NCBI RefSeq assembly: GCF_036227265.1
Contig: NZ_CP109446.1
Span: 3,543,001-3,607,000, forward strand
Length of the DNA: 64,000 bases
Direction: 5' to 3'
From: Streptomyces sp. NBC_01476
GTDB taxonomy: Bacteria; Actinomycetota; Actinomycetes; Streptomycetales; Streptomycetaceae
The position numbers and the translations under genes are program-made. Every line of letters starts with the position of its first letter. Positions within the stretch are counted from its first letter, which is position 1. Shown piece after piece: positions 17,058-27,500 of this stretch. The notes under the pieces were generated by a model. The model saw only the letters and a program-made list of their open reading frames with translations. It made no database searches and was not told the DNA's origin.

Positions 17058-19316
17058 TCAGTGCTGGGTGCCGGCAGCCCAGAGGGGCGAGCCGGACGGG
17101 GAGGTGATGGTGACGTTGCCGTCCTTCTGGATGTTCAGGTGGGCGCCGGGGTTGCCCGCGGTCCCGGAGGACCAGAGCGTCTGGTTGGCGTCGTTGTAGA
17201 CCACGAGGTGGCCGTCATCCTGGAAGACCGCGCGGTTGTTCTGCCCCTGGGTGTGCGACGACCAGCGGATCACCCCGTCCTCGTCGGAGATCACCAGGCT
17301 GCCGCTGGGCCGCATCGAGATACGCATGCGGTTGGTGGCCACGGAGTCACCGGTGTGGAGGACGTAGGTGGAGCTGATGCTCTTCGAGTGCCAGTGCGGC
17401 GTCGCGGGGGCGGCCGGCGCCGGGTCCGCCTTGGCCGGATCGGGCTTGGCGTGCACGGACTTGACGTGCGTCGGCCGGTGGGTGGTGTGCTGGTGGATGA
17501 CCGGCTTGTCGGCGGCGGGCTTGTCCGCGCTCGGCTTGTCGGCGGCGGGCTTGTCTGCCGACGGCTTGTCGGCGGTCGGCTTGTCGGCCGACGGCTGGCC
17601 GGTGACGGTTCGCACCGTGTCGGGCGTCTTCACGTCCGGGGTGTCGGGCGAGTCCGGGGTGTCCGGCGAGTCGGGGGTGTCCGCGCCGGTCGGGTCCGTA
17701 CCCGGCTTCTCCGCGATCTCCGGCTGCTCCGAACCCGGCCCGTCCGTCGCCGGCTTGTCGGCGTCGGGCGTGGTGACCGCCGGGTCCGTGACCGTGGTGC
17801 CGGTCGTGGTCTTGGCGGGGTCCGCGGTCGTGGTCGAACCGGTGGTCTTCGTGGAGTCCGCCGGCTTCGACGCGTCCGGCTTCGACGCGTCCGGCTTGGC
17901 CGTCTCCGGCTTCGCCACCACCAGGCTCGTCACCGGGTGCTTGACCGGAGCATCGGTGGCCGCCGGCTTCGACGCGGTCGTCGTCGGCTTGGCCTGCTCC
18001 TCCGTGGAGCCCTTGGTGTCCGTGGACGTGGTCTTCGTGTCCGTCTTCGTGTCCGCGGACTTCGTGTCCGTGGACGACTTCACCGCGGCCTTGACCACGT
18101 CCTTCTTGGGTTCCTGCGAGGTCGTGGTGGTAGCCGCCGGCTTGTTCACGGGCTTCGCCGCCGTCTTCGGCTCCGACTTCGGTTCGGTCTTCGCCGGGGC
18201 GAGGTCCGTGTGCGCCGTGGTCGCCGGGGCGACGAACTTCAGGATGGGGAGCTTCGGCTTGGTGACCTTGTCCGTGTCCTTGTGCGGCGACGCCTTGGGC
18301 TTCGCCGGTGTCGCCGGGGTGGCGTCGTCGTCCGAGGTCCCCGGAATGACCGGGAAGGCAGGGGCGAAGGGGAAGCCGTCGACGAGGGTCTGCGGCTTGC
18401 CGATGCCGACGAGCGGCTGCGGCGCGTACGGGCCGCCGGCGGACGGGATCTGCAGGTCGTTCTGGGTTCCGCCCGGGAGCAACGGGCCGGGTGCCGGCTG
18501 CGTCGCGAACGGGCCGGTGCTCGGCACCACCGCGGTGTCGCTGTGCGCCTTCCCCGGTGCCGGGACGGCTGCCCTGACCCCGGTGCCGGGCTCCGGCTCG
18601 GGGACCAGCGGGCTCGCCGAGTCCTTCGCCGAGTCCCGGGGCATCTGGCTGGCATAGCCGTCGGGACCGGCCGCGCTCCCGTGGTCGCCCTCGTCGTCCG
18701 GGCCGTCCAGGCTGGCGATCGGGAGCGGGTGCCCCGCGCCCTCGTAATTGGTCGTGGTGTCACGGTTGTTGTGCAGGAACGGCACGGAGACCAGCACCGC
18801 GCCGGCGAAAGCCGCCGCGGTCATCAGCGGCCACCGGCCGTGCTTGGTGCCGCCCGCCGCCGCGGTCCTTGCCGGCCGGCCGGGGTGGCCCTCGGCGAGG
18901 GCCGCCGCCAGGGCGCCGGTGAGAGTCGCTTCGGCGGCCTCGGTCTGGGCCGCGGTGGCCGCGGCCGGCTCCGCACCGGTCGCCGCGGTCTGCTGCTGGC
19001 GCCAGGAATCCGGGCGGAAGAGGCGTCCTGCGAGCGTGCTTCCGGGCTGGACCGCGCTCGCCGCGGCCGGAGTCGCCGCTGCCCGTCCGGCCCGGGCCGG
19101 AGCGGTACGGCGGCCGGTCGCCACAGCGGTGGCGGTCGCCGTACCGCCGCTGGTCGCGACCATTTGGGCGGCGGCGATGGCGGCCGAAGCGGCGGCGCCG
19201 CTGTGGTCGCCTTCGGTCAGCGGCAGGGCTATCGCGCGGCGGATGCGCGGCGATGCGGTCGGCGTGGCCGTCCCGACGGTGGGCGGCGGACCGCCGACCG
19301 GATGATCCAGGGCCAT
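17058..19316 (-). CDS. Wall-spanning bulb-type (mannose-binding) lectin protein
   Basis: A 752-aa protein in three parts. Residues 1-160 are Ala/Thr-rich and probably cytoplasmic; residues ~162-181 form one membrane segment (WPLMTAAAFAGAVLVSVPF). About 450 residues of Pro/Thr/Asp/Lys-rich low complexity then include DTPDSPDTPDSP and repeated ADKPSADKPA units. The last ~112 residues are a B-lectin domain with the pseudo-repeat pattern QDDGHLVVY and IQKDGNVTI, close to the QxDxNxVxY mannose-binding motif. The layout suggests a stalk that crosses the cell wall and displays a lectin. ATG is preceded by GGAGGA. It stands beside the T7SS genes on the same strand as the 1197-aa gene, 57 bp downstream of it, so cotranscription is possible. 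Confidence 0.85.
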   Translation of the reverse strand: MALDHPVGGPPPTVGTATPTASPRIRRAIALPLTEGDHSGAAASAAIAAAQMVATSGGTATATAVATGRRTAPARAGRAAATPAAASAVQPGSTLAGRLFRPDSWRQQQTAATGAEPAAATAAQTEAAEATLTGALAAALAEGHPGRPARTAAAGGTKHGRWPLMTAAAFAGAVLVSVPFLHNNRDTTTNYEGAGHPLPIASLDGPDDEGDHGSAAGPDGYASQMPRDSAKDSASPLVPEPEPGTGVRAAVPAPGKAHSDTAVVPSTGPFATQPAPGPLLPGGTQNDLQIPSAGGPYAPQPLVGIGKPQTLVDGFPFAPAFPVIPGTSDDDATPATPAKPKASPHKDTDKVTKPKLPILKFVAPATTAHTDLAPAKTEPKSEPKTAAKPVNKPAATTTTSQEPKKDVVKAAVKSSTDTKSADTKTDTKTTSTDTKGSTEEQAKPTTTASKPAATDAPVKHPVTSLVVAKPETAKPDASKPDASKPADSTKTTGSTTTADPAKTTTGTTVTDPAVTTPDADKPATDGPGSEQPEIAEKPGTDPTGADTPDSPDTPDSPDTPDVKTPDTVRTVTGQPSADKPTADKPSADKPAADKPSADKPAADKPVIHQHTTHRPTHVKSVHAKPDPAKADPAPAAPATPHWHSKSISSTYVLHTGDSVATNRMRISMRPSGSLVISDEDGVIRWSSHTQGQNNRAVFQDDGHLVVYNDANQTLWSSGTAGNPGAHLNIQKDGNVTITSPSGSPLWAAGTQH

Positions 19317-19373
19317 CCGTCCTCCTCTATCGACTGTGCTGGCGGGGGGAGTTGAGCGGGAGTTGCGCTGGGA

Positions 19374-22300
19374 CTACGGGGTGGTGCTGCCCGGGACGGG
19401 CGTTTCCGGTACGCCCAGCACGCCGAGTGGTCCGGCGCACCTTTCGGGCGCTTGATGGGCCGAACCCACCGCGGCGGGCTGGTCCTTGATGGCTTGGAGC
19501 CGCTTGAGCGCGGCTGTGTCGGCGTCGTCCAGTTGACCCGGTGTTGCCGCCGACGACGGCGCGGATTCCGGGAGTTCACGCAGCAGGATCACGGTCGCAC
19601 CGGACCGGCTGTCGACGGCCAGCAGGCGGAAACGGGTACCGGGGGCGAACAGCACCTCGTCGGGATGCGGGGCGGTGTCGCCGCCGGCCGCGGTTTCGGC
19701 GTCGCCGAGCAGCGAACTGGCCCGGCGGCCGGTCATCGACCAGATCAGGTAGTGGTCGGCGGCCACGGTCGGGTAGCCCTTGTCGACGGCGACCCCGCTC
19801 ACGGGCAGGGCCTCGCCCAACTCCTCTCCTGGCAGCAGGAGTTCGGCGGCCTCACCGAGTACGCCGCCGGCCGGGCGGACCGCCGCGCCGCGGTAAGACG
19901 GGAGGCGCCGCAGCCCGGAGGCGAGGCAGGCGAGGACCGGTACGAGTTCGCTCCGGCCGCCGGCCAGCGACTCGCGCAGGTCGCGGTGGGTCTCGTCGTC
20001 CACCGCGGTCATGTAGGCGTGCAGCGCGGCGAGGTCGGCGGCGACCTCTTCGGGGTGTGCGCTGCTGCGCAGTGCGGGGACCCGGGTCAGCGCGCGGGTG
20101 ACGGCCGCGCTGTGGTGGTCCCATCGCGGGCCCAAGTACGCGCGTACGGCGTCGCGTTCGGCGTCGGAGCTGTGGTGGCCGGGGGTGACGGGGACCCACG
20201 AGACGCCCCGCAGCAGCGGGGGCGCCGCCGACGGTTCCGCGGGCCCGGCCGGTGCCGCTCCTTCCCACGCCTCGGGCCCCGGGCCGCCGGAGGTGACCAC
20301 GGCGGCGGGCGGGAGCTCGGGGAGTTCGGCGTCGTCGGGCTCCGGGGTGACCGGCTCCGGGCCGAGGCCGCCGGCCGCCGACACGGAGGGCACCGGCCGC
20401 GGGGGCTCGGGCAACTCCTCTTCCGCGGCGGGTATGCCGGCCTCGGACTCGGGCCCGGCCTGGGACCCGGACGGTCCGGCCGCCGTGGCTTCCTCGGCGG
20501 TGTCCTCGGCCGTGTCCTCGGCGGTGGCGGGTGCAGTGTCCTCGGCGGTGTCCTCGGCGGACGCCCCGGCAGTGTCCTCGGCGCCGTCCCCGGCGGCGTC
20601 CCGGCCGGGCGCTTCGGACGGGGGTACGGCAGCGGTTGCCGACGGCTCCTCTTCGCCCTCGGGCGCCTTCGGTCCGCTCAGCCCCGTGGGCGGGCTCGGT
20701 TCGGCAGGGCGCACGGGCGCTTCCGCTTCGTCCGGGGTCCGGGCGGGCGACGCCCACTCCCGTACCGGCCAGGCAGGCGAGCTCTCGGCCGCCCGCCCCC
20801 CGGACGTCGCCGCGGCCGGCGAACCTGCCGCTTCGGCCCCGGCACCGGACTTTTCCCCCGCGCTCTCGGCTTCCGGCCGGGTCGTACGCGCGCCGCCCGA
20901 CTCGGTGACCGGCGGACGCGGAGTCCCGGGCGCGGTCGGCCGGCCCTCGCTGACCAGGGAACCGCTCCCGGCGTCCGAAGACCCACCGGACTCGGTGACC
21001 GATGACCGTACGCCGACCGGCGGCTCCGCCCCGACACTGCCGCCCGGCCCGGTGACCGACGGCCGTACACCCGCCGCAGAGCTGCTCCCGGCGGCCGGCG
21101 ACCCGGCGTCCGAAGACCCACCGGACTCGGTGACCGACGACCGTACGCCCGCCGCAGAACCGCCCGCAGCTGCCGGCGGCTCCGCGGGCCGGCCGCCCGA
21201 CTCGGTGACCGGCGGGCGCGGCGGCGCCGGATCGGGTGCGGCGGCCGGGGTCGTCCGGCGGGCCGGTTCGCCCGCGATCCTCAGGTCCGGCGCCGCCCCG
21301 GTGGCCACGGGCCGGGCAGGTGCGGCCGGACGCTCAGGGGCGCTCGCCTCCGCCGGGGGCCGTATCGCCGCGGGTGCGGGTGCGACCGGGTCGGGTACCG
21401 CCGACAGAGCCGCGGGCCCGGCCGGGGCGACCCCGACCCCCATCGCCCGCCAGCCGCGCGGCGAGACCGCCAGGCCGTGGTGGACCGCGAGCCGTCGCAG
21501 GGCCCGCAGCGCCTCAGGCGATGCCTCCCCGTGCACCTGGATCATCGTCCGCTCGCGTACGTCGTCCTGGAGCGCGGCGAAGAGGCGTTGCAGCGGCGGC
21601 AGCAGGGTGGCTTCGTCGAGGACCTCGTCGGGGTGGCCGAGGTCGATGGCCATCACGTCGGGCTCGACCGGGCGGCTCGCGGCCTCGTCCGGGATGCGGG
21701 TGGTGCGGGGGCCGATCCACAGGCCCGCGCGGGTGACCGCGACCTGCCAGTTGCGGTCGAGGAGCAGGGTGCCGGGTTCCGGGCCGGGGCGCAGGCCGCC
21801 GATCGGGGGGCGCCAACTGGCCAGGCGGGGAGCGGGAGTCGCGGGCATGCAGGTGACCGCCTCGACATACGGGCGCCAGGAGGGGTTGCCGTCGGCGTCG
21901 AGCAGCATCGTGCGCGGGGTGGCGCCGCGGGTGGGGTGGTCCCAGGGGGAGCCGGGGCGGGCGGCCCCGTCGTCCAGCAGGACCGGGAGTCCGTTGGCCA
22001 CCTGGACCTCGATGCCGAGCAGGTCGGCGACTTCCTGGCCGGTGAGCAGCAGGTCGCGGCTGTCGCCGGGCAGGAGCCGCACGGTGCCGCGGACCTGGGC
22101 GGGCAGGGCCGCGACGACATCGGCGAGGGCGTCCGCCGGGACGGGCGGGGCGCCGGCCGCGCCGACCAGCAGGACCGGTCCCGCGGGGTCGACGGGCAGC
22201 GCGAAGCGGATCGCGTCCACGCCCTCGGGCGGTACGCCGGACGGCAGGATCAGCAGGCCGGCCGGGACGTGGTGGACCACGCAGCCCTCGGCGGTGTCCG

Positions 22301-22967
22301 CGGCGACCCGGTCAAGCGCGGTGTGCCAGCTGGGTTCGGGGTGGCGGGCGCCGAGTCGGCGCGGGAGCAGGCCGCGGGAGAAGTGCCACCAGGCGCCGGG
22401 GGCGCCGGGCAGGTCGGGGGCGAACAGGGTGCCGCCGGGCACCACCACGGCCGCACCGGCCGGGGCGAGGACGTCGAAGTCCCAGCGCTCGGTGATACGG
22501 CGGGCGGGGGCCGCCCGGTCGGGGAGTTCCAGGGCCCCGCCGGACATCACCAGCCGGAGCAGGCTGACCCCGGAGGTGGTCAACTCATCCAGGGTGGGGG
22601 CGAGTTCGTCGCAGAAGAGGTCGGGGTCGTCGAAGCCCGCGCCGACCAGCACGGTCGCCTGGCCGGTCACCGCGGCGGCGCCGATCAACGAGCCTGCCGC
22701 GTCGGCGAGTTGGTCCGGCAGCGGGCCGGGCGCGTGCACGACGTATACGGACCCGCCGCCGGAGACCTGGAGCGCGGCGGGGCTCTTCCGGCGCGTCGAG
22801 CGCGGGCTCACCGCGGGCCCCGCACTGAACCGGTGCAGCCAGGGCGCGGCACGGCAGCTTTGGCCGGGGCCCGGGAGGGCCACCGCACGGACACCGCTCG
22901 TGATCTCACCCGCGAAAAGATACCGTGTGGGAGTGATCAACGGCAGTGAAGTGTGTGACTTCTCCAT
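19374..22967 (-). CDS. T7SS-locus protein with ADP-ribosyltransferase-like C-terminus
   Basis: A 1197-aa protein divergent from mycP. Residues ~65-510 form a globular region not recognised by family (GCVVHHVPAGLLILPSG, GTVRLLPGDSRDLLLTGQEV). Residues ~520-915 are Pro/Ala/Glu/Ser-rich with repeated VTESGG motifs. Residues ~918-1135 look like an ADP-ribosyltransferase fold: SYRG near 1024, an LPGEEL strand, YLIWSMTGRRAS near 1073, and PDEVLFAPGTRFRLLAV near 1100, resembling the ExE-VLFPPGT end of toxin-type enzymes. The usual STS motif is not visible and the first Glu of ExE is replaced, so catalysis is doubtful. No transmembrane segment or signal peptide is seen. The start is uncertain: the ATG at 22967 lacks a clear ribosome-binding site and another ATG lies ~22 codons upstream. 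Confidence 0.75.
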   Translation of the reverse strand: MEKSHTSLPLITPTRYLFAGEITSGVRAVALPGPGQSCRAAPWLHRFSAGPAVSPRSTRRKSPAALQVSGGGSVYVVHAPGPLPDQLADAAGSLIGAAAVTGQATVLVGAGFDDPDLFCDELAPTLDELTTSGVSLLRLVMSGGALELPDRAAPARRITERWDFDVLAPAGAAVVVPGGTLFAPDLPGAPGAWWHFSRGLLPRRLGARHPEPSWHTALDRVAADTAEGCVVHHVPAGLLILPSGVPPEGVDAIRFALPVDPAGPVLLVGAAGAPPVPADALADVVAALPAQVRGTVRLLPGDSRDLLLTGQEVADLLGIEVQVANGLPVLLDDGAARPGSPWDHPTRGATPRTMLLDADGNPSWRPYVEAVTCMPATPAPRLASWRPPIGGLRPGPEPGTLLLDRNWQVAVTRAGLWIGPRTTRIPDEAASRPVEPDVMAIDLGHPDEVLDEATLLPPLQRLFAALQDDVRERTMIQVHGEASPEALRALRRLAVHHGLAVSPRGWRAMGVGVAPAGPAALSAVPDPVAPAPAAIRPPAEASAPERPAAPARPVATGAAPDLRIAGEPARRTTPAAAPDPAPPRPPVTESGGRPAEPPAAAGGSAAGVRSSVTESGGSSDAGSPAAGSSSAAGVRPSVTGPGGSVGAEPPVGVRSSVTESGGSSDAGSGSLVSEGRPTAPGTPRPPVTESGGARTTRPEAESAGEKSGAGAEAAGSPAAATSGGRAAESSPAWPVREWASPARTPDEAEAPVRPAEPSPPTGLSGPKAPEGEEEPSATAAVPPSEAPGRDAAGDGAEDTAGASAEDTAEDTAPATAEDTAEDTAEEATAAGPSGSQAGPESEAGIPAAEEELPEPPRPVPSVSAAGGLGPEPVTPEPDDAELPELPPAAVVTSGGPGPEAWEGAAPAGPAEPSAAPPLLRGVSWVPVTPGHHSSDAERDAVRAYLGPRWDHHSAAVTRALTRVPALRSSAHPEEVAADLAALHAYMTAVDDETHRDLRESLAGGRSELVPVLACLASGLRRLPSYRGAAVRPAGGVLGEAAELLLPGEELGEALPVSGVAVDKGYPTVAADHYLIWSMTGRRASSLLGDAETAAGGDTAPHPDEVLFAPGTRFRLLAVDSRSGATVILLRELPESAPSSAATPGQLDDADTAALKRLQAIKDQPAAVGSAHQAPERCAGPLGVLGVPETPVPGSTTP

Positions 22968-23225
22968 TTCGTTGGCCGAACCGCTTTTGCAATACCGCTC
23001 CAATTCACCTGACGTATCGTCAGGCAAACGCATACTTCGGGACGTTGAACGAAAAACCAGTCGCGTCGGACATTTCGCCGGGATACGGTGAACGACCAGT
23101 GAATTTCGGCCGCTTGGCGCGTTCCCACTGCCTCCGGTTTCCCGGGAACCGGCCGGCCGGACGTACGATACTGGCCGTTCCCGCAGCCCCACTTCCGATG
23201 GCACGGCGGTACGGACGGAGACGGC
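22968..23225. promoter_or_regulatory. Divergent promoter region with palindrome
   Basis: This 258-bp gap between two divergent T7SS genes is clearly richer in A/T than its surroundings. It contains a perfect inverted repeat, CCTGACG (23008-23014), TAT, CGTCAGG (23018-23024), of the size of a repressor site. It presumably holds both promoters; no confident -10/-35 pair could be assigned. Confidence 0.5.
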
Positions 23226-24470
23226 ATGGCGACCAGCGGCGACGGCCGAGGCAACCGGTGCGGGGCCCTGGCGGCCGGCTTGGCGCTGCTGTGCGCGGTG
23301 GGCGCCGCGGTGCCTGCGGTCCCGGCCGCGGCCGACGACGGTCCGACGCCCCTGCCCTCGACCGACGCGACCGCACCGGCCCTTCGGCTGCCGGTGATGC
23401 CGCCCTTCCTGGACCCGACGCAGTCCTCCTGCACCAAGCCGTCCAGCACGGTGATGAAGGCGGTGCCGTGGGCCCAGCAGAGTCTTGACCTCACCCGGGC
23501 ACACCAGTTGACCAGCGGCGCGGGGGTCACGGTGGCGGTGATCGACACCGGAGTGTCCGCCGCCGCGCCCGCGTTGCGGGGACGTGTCACGGCGCCGGGC
23601 GCCGCGGGGCACGACTGCGTGGGGCACGGCACCTTCGTCGCCGGCATCATCGCGGCGGCGCCGGCCGCCGGCAGCGGTTTCAGCGGGGTGGCGCCGGCCG
23701 CACGGATCCTGGCGGTGCAGGGCGTGGGCGCGGACGGCAACCCCGACGAGGCGAAGGTGGCGGCGGGGATCCGGCACGCGACCGACGCCGGGGCGAAGGT
23801 GATCGACGTGTCACTGGCCTTCGCCACGCAGAGCCAGGCGCTGACCTCGGCGGTGGATTACGCGGCCGGGCACGATGTGCTGATCGTGGCCGCGGGGGTG
23901 CCGGACAACATCCGGGTGGACAGCGACACCGACCAGGGGCCTCCGCAGATCCCGTTCTGGCCGGCCACGCAGAGCGGGGTGCTCTCGGTGGTGGACATCG
24001 ACATCAACGGCGGGCGGAGCACGGCGACGGTCGACCCGGCCCGCGCGGACCTCGCGGCCCCCGGGCAGGGGATCACCGGGATCGGCCCGGGCGGCCGGGG
24101 GCACTTCCTGGGCAACGGGCCCTCCATCGCGGCGGCGTTCACGGCGGGGGCCGCGGCGCTGGTACGGGCGTACGATCCCGCGCTGACCGCGCCCGAGGTG
24201 GCGACCCGGCTCACCACCGCCGCCTACCCGGCCCCGATCCCGCGGCTCGACCCGTACGCGGCGCTCTCCGCGGTCCTGCCGACCGACCCGGGCACCGGGG
24301 CGGTGCTCCCCGCCCAGCAGACCCATGTGATCAAGCTCGTCCTCAACGACGAGGACCCGACCCCCGCCCACCGCGCCTTCCTCATCCTCGCGGCCTCCCT
24401 CCTGGCCGCCCTCACGCTCACCGCCCTCGCCCTGCTCAACCGGCGCCGGCGCCGCAACCGCACCACCTGA
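23226..24470 (+). CDS. mycP: Type VII secretion-associated serine protease, mycosin
   Basis: A 414-aa subtilisin-like (S8) protease with the mycosin layout: signal segment (residues ~12-35), catalytic domain, and a C-terminal membrane anchor (FLILAASLLAALTLTALALL, residues ~385-404) with a basic tail. The catalytic triad is visible: Asp107 (VIDTGV), His134 (VGHGTFVAG) and Ser300 (NGPSIAAAFTAG). Cys70 and Cys131 could form the conserved disulfide. The segment that normally reads AAGN, where Asn stabilises the oxyanion, reads AAGVPDN here. It converges on eccC with 35 bp between stops. Mycosins stabilise the ESX membrane complex and cleave some substrates. Confidence 0.93.
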   Translation: MATSGDGRGNRCGALAAGLALLCAVGAAVPAVPAAADDGPTPLPSTDATAPALRLPVMPPFLDPTQSSCTKPSSTVMKAVPWAQQSLDLTRAHQLTSGAGVTVAVIDTGVSAAAPALRGRVTAPGAAGHDCVGHGTFVAGIIAAAPAAGSGFSGVAPAARILAVQGVGADGNPDEAKVAAGIRHATDAGAKVIDVSLAFATQSQALTSAVDYAAGHDVLIVAAGVPDNIRVDSDTDQGPPQIPFWPATQSGVLSVVDIDINGGRSTATVDPARADLAAPGQGITGIGPGGRGHFLGNGPSIAAAFTAGAAALVRAYDPALTAPEVATRLTTAAYPAPIPRLDPYAALSAVLPTDPGTGAVLPAQQTHVIKLVLNDEDPTPAHRAFLILAASLLAALTLTALALLNRRRRRNRTT

Positions 24471-24505
24471 CGCGGGCCGGTCCGCCGGCCGGGACCAGGA
24501 CCGCG

Positions 24506-27500
24506 TCAGAGGAGGTCCGGGACCCTGTCCTCCACGTCCTCCACGACCATCGCCGTCTGGATCTGGACCGTGCTGCGGCGGGTGATGTACATACCGCGGC
24601 CGGGCGGGAGCAGACGGGGCTTGGTGTTGTTGAAGAGGTAGCCCTCGGACGGGGGGCAGGACAGGAGCAGGCCGGGGGCGTTGACCTCCAGCAGGCGGCG
24701 GATCAGCGGGTCGTTGATGCCGCGCATCGCCCCCGCCGCCGCGCGGGAGACCACCATGTGGAAGCCCACCTCGTAGCCCAGCGGCAAGTGCTCCAGCAGG
24801 GGTTCGAAGGGATTGCGCATGGGGTTGGCGACGAGGTCGTAGTCGTCGATCAGGACGAACAGGCGGGGACCGCGCCACCAGTCGGCCAGCCGCATCCGCG
24901 CCGGGGTGATCTCCGGTCCGGGCGCACGGGTCTTGAGCGCGCGGGCGACCCCGTCGACCAGCTCCCTGAGCTGGTCGACCGAGACCGCGTGTCCCAGCCG
25001 GTACGGCTCGGGCACCGCCTCCACCAGTTCCCGCCGGAAGTCCACCACGAGGATGCGCGCCTCGGCGGGCGTGAACCGTTCGCTGATGTTCTTGGCGAAC
25101 AGCCGCAGCAGATTCGTCTTGCCGCTCTCCGTGTCGCCGAAGGCCACCAGGTGCGGGGTCTCCGCGAAGTCGTGCCACGCGGCCCCGAGTTCCGTCTCCT
25201 CGACGCCGATCGGCATCCGGAAGCGGCGGGCCGTCTCCGCCTTGCCCGCGCCGGGCCTGACGCCGACCGCGCTGAGTTCGAGCCCGGGCAGTTCCCCGGC
25301 CGGCAGCATCGTCGGCAGCATCCGTACCGGCGGCGCCGCGGGCCCGGTCCAGCTCTCCGCCACTGCCGAGACCAAGTCGCTGACCCCGTCGGCCAGTTCC
25401 GTCGCGCTCTCGATCCCGTCGATGCGTGGCAGCGCCATCAGGAAGTGGAGTTTGCTGTCGATCGTCAGGCCGCGCCCGGGGATCCGCGGCACGCTCCCGG
25501 CCCGCCGGATGTCCACCATGGAGTCCAGCGGGTCGCCCATCCGCAGTTCGAGGCGGGTCGCGGACTGGTCGCGGATCTGGGAGGAGAGTTCCACCCAGCG
25601 ATTGCTGGTGGTGATCAGGTGGATGCCGTAGCTGAGGCCGCGGGCGGCGAGCTGGTTGATCACCGGGACGTGGTCCTGGAAGTCCTGCCGGACGGTGGAC
25701 CAGCCGTCGATGACCAGGAAGACGTCGCCGTGCGGCTCGTCGGTGAACTCCCCGGCCGCCCGCCGCCTGCGCAGCGTCGCCATGGAGTCGATGCCGTTGT
25801 CCAGGAAGAGCCGTTCGCGGCGGGCGAGCAGCGAGGTGATCTCGGCGAGGGTGCGGCCGATCCGCTCGTGGTCCAACCGGCCCGCCACCCCGCCGACATG
25901 AGGCAGCCCGGCCAGGCTGGAGAGCGTGCCGCCGCCGAAGTCCAGGCAGTAGAACTGCACTTCGCGCGGGGTGTGGGTGAGGCAGAGCGCCGCGATCAGG
26001 GTACGCACCACGGTGGACTTGCCGCTCTGCGGACCGCCGGCCACCGCAACGTGGCCGCCGGCGCCGGACAGGTCCACGGTGAGCAGGTCGCGCTGCTGCT
26101 CGAAGGGCCGGTCGATGATGCCGACCGGGACGGTGAGCTTGCCGCGCTGCGGCCAGTCCGCGGTGGTGAGCCCGTACTGCGGGTCGGGCGAGAGCGGCGG
26201 CAGCAGCCGGTCGAGGGTCGGCGGCAGGTCCAGCGGCGGCAGCCACACCTGGTGGGCGGGCGGGCCGGCGTCCCGCAGCCGGTCGATGGCCACCGACAGC
26301 AGCGAGTCGGCCCCCGCGTCCGGCTCGGACATCGCGGGGTCGCGGACCGGTTCGGGTTCCGGGTCGGGCGCGGGCTGCCGGGAAGCCACCCACTCCCCGG
26401 TCCAGGGCACGACCTGGCTGGCCACCTGCGCCTGGGCCAGGGCGCCGGACCGCTGCCGGTAGACGCCGGAGACGTAGGCGGCCCGGAAGCGGGTGAGGGC
26501 CTCGATACCGCTCTTGAGGAAGCCGCTGCCGGGCTGGGACGGGAGTTCGTAGGCGTCCGGCACGCCGAGCACGCCGCGGCTCTCCATCGCGGAGAAGGTC
26601 CGCAGGCCCACCCGGTAGGACAGGTGGCTCTCCAGCTGGTGCATGCGGCCTTCGTCCAGCCGCTGGGAGGCCAGCAGCAGATGCACGCCCAGCGACCGGC
26701 CGAGCCGGCCGATCATCACGAACAGGTCCATGAACTCGCGGTGGGCGGCGAGCAGTTCGCTGAACTCGTCGACGACCACGAAGAGGCTGGGCAGCGGGGC
26801 GAGCGGGGTGCCGGACGCGCGGGCCCGCTCGTACTCAAGCGCCGAGGTGTAGTTGCCCGCCGCCCGCAGCAGCTCCTGCCGGCGGATCAGTTCGCCGTGC
26901 AGGGCGTCCTGCATCCGGGAGACCAGCGCGGCCTCGTCGGCGAGGTTGGTGATCACCGCCGAGGTGTGCGGGAGTTCGTCCAGGCCGAGGAAGGTCGCGC
27001 CGCCCTTGAAGTCGACCAGGACGAAGTTGAGGGTCTCCGAGGAGTGGGTGAGCGCCAGGCCCAGGACGAGGGTGCGCAGCAGTTCGCTCTTGCCGGAGCC
27101 GGTGGCGCCGATCAGCATGCCGTGCGGGCCCATGCCGCCCTGCGCGGACTCCTTGATGTCGAGTTCGACCGGCCGGCCGTCGGCGCCCATCGCGATCGGC
27201 ACCCGCAGCCGGCCCGCCTCGGAGGAGGCGCGGCGCTGCCAGTACACGTTCGGGTCGTGGCGGTGCAGGTCGGGGATGCCGAGCAGACTGGTGAGCTGGA
27301 TGTCGGCGTCGAGCGGACGGGCGGTCTCGGCGCTGTCGCCGGTCCGCATCGGGGCGAGCAGCGCGGCCAGCGCGCGGGCGGCGGCCGGGCCGAGGGCGTC
27401 GGCGCGGCCGAGCGGGGTGACGGTCTCCTTGCGGTTGCGGTCGGTACGCACCAACCCCACGTCGCCGTCCTTGAGTTCGAGCCGCAGCACGGTACGCCCC

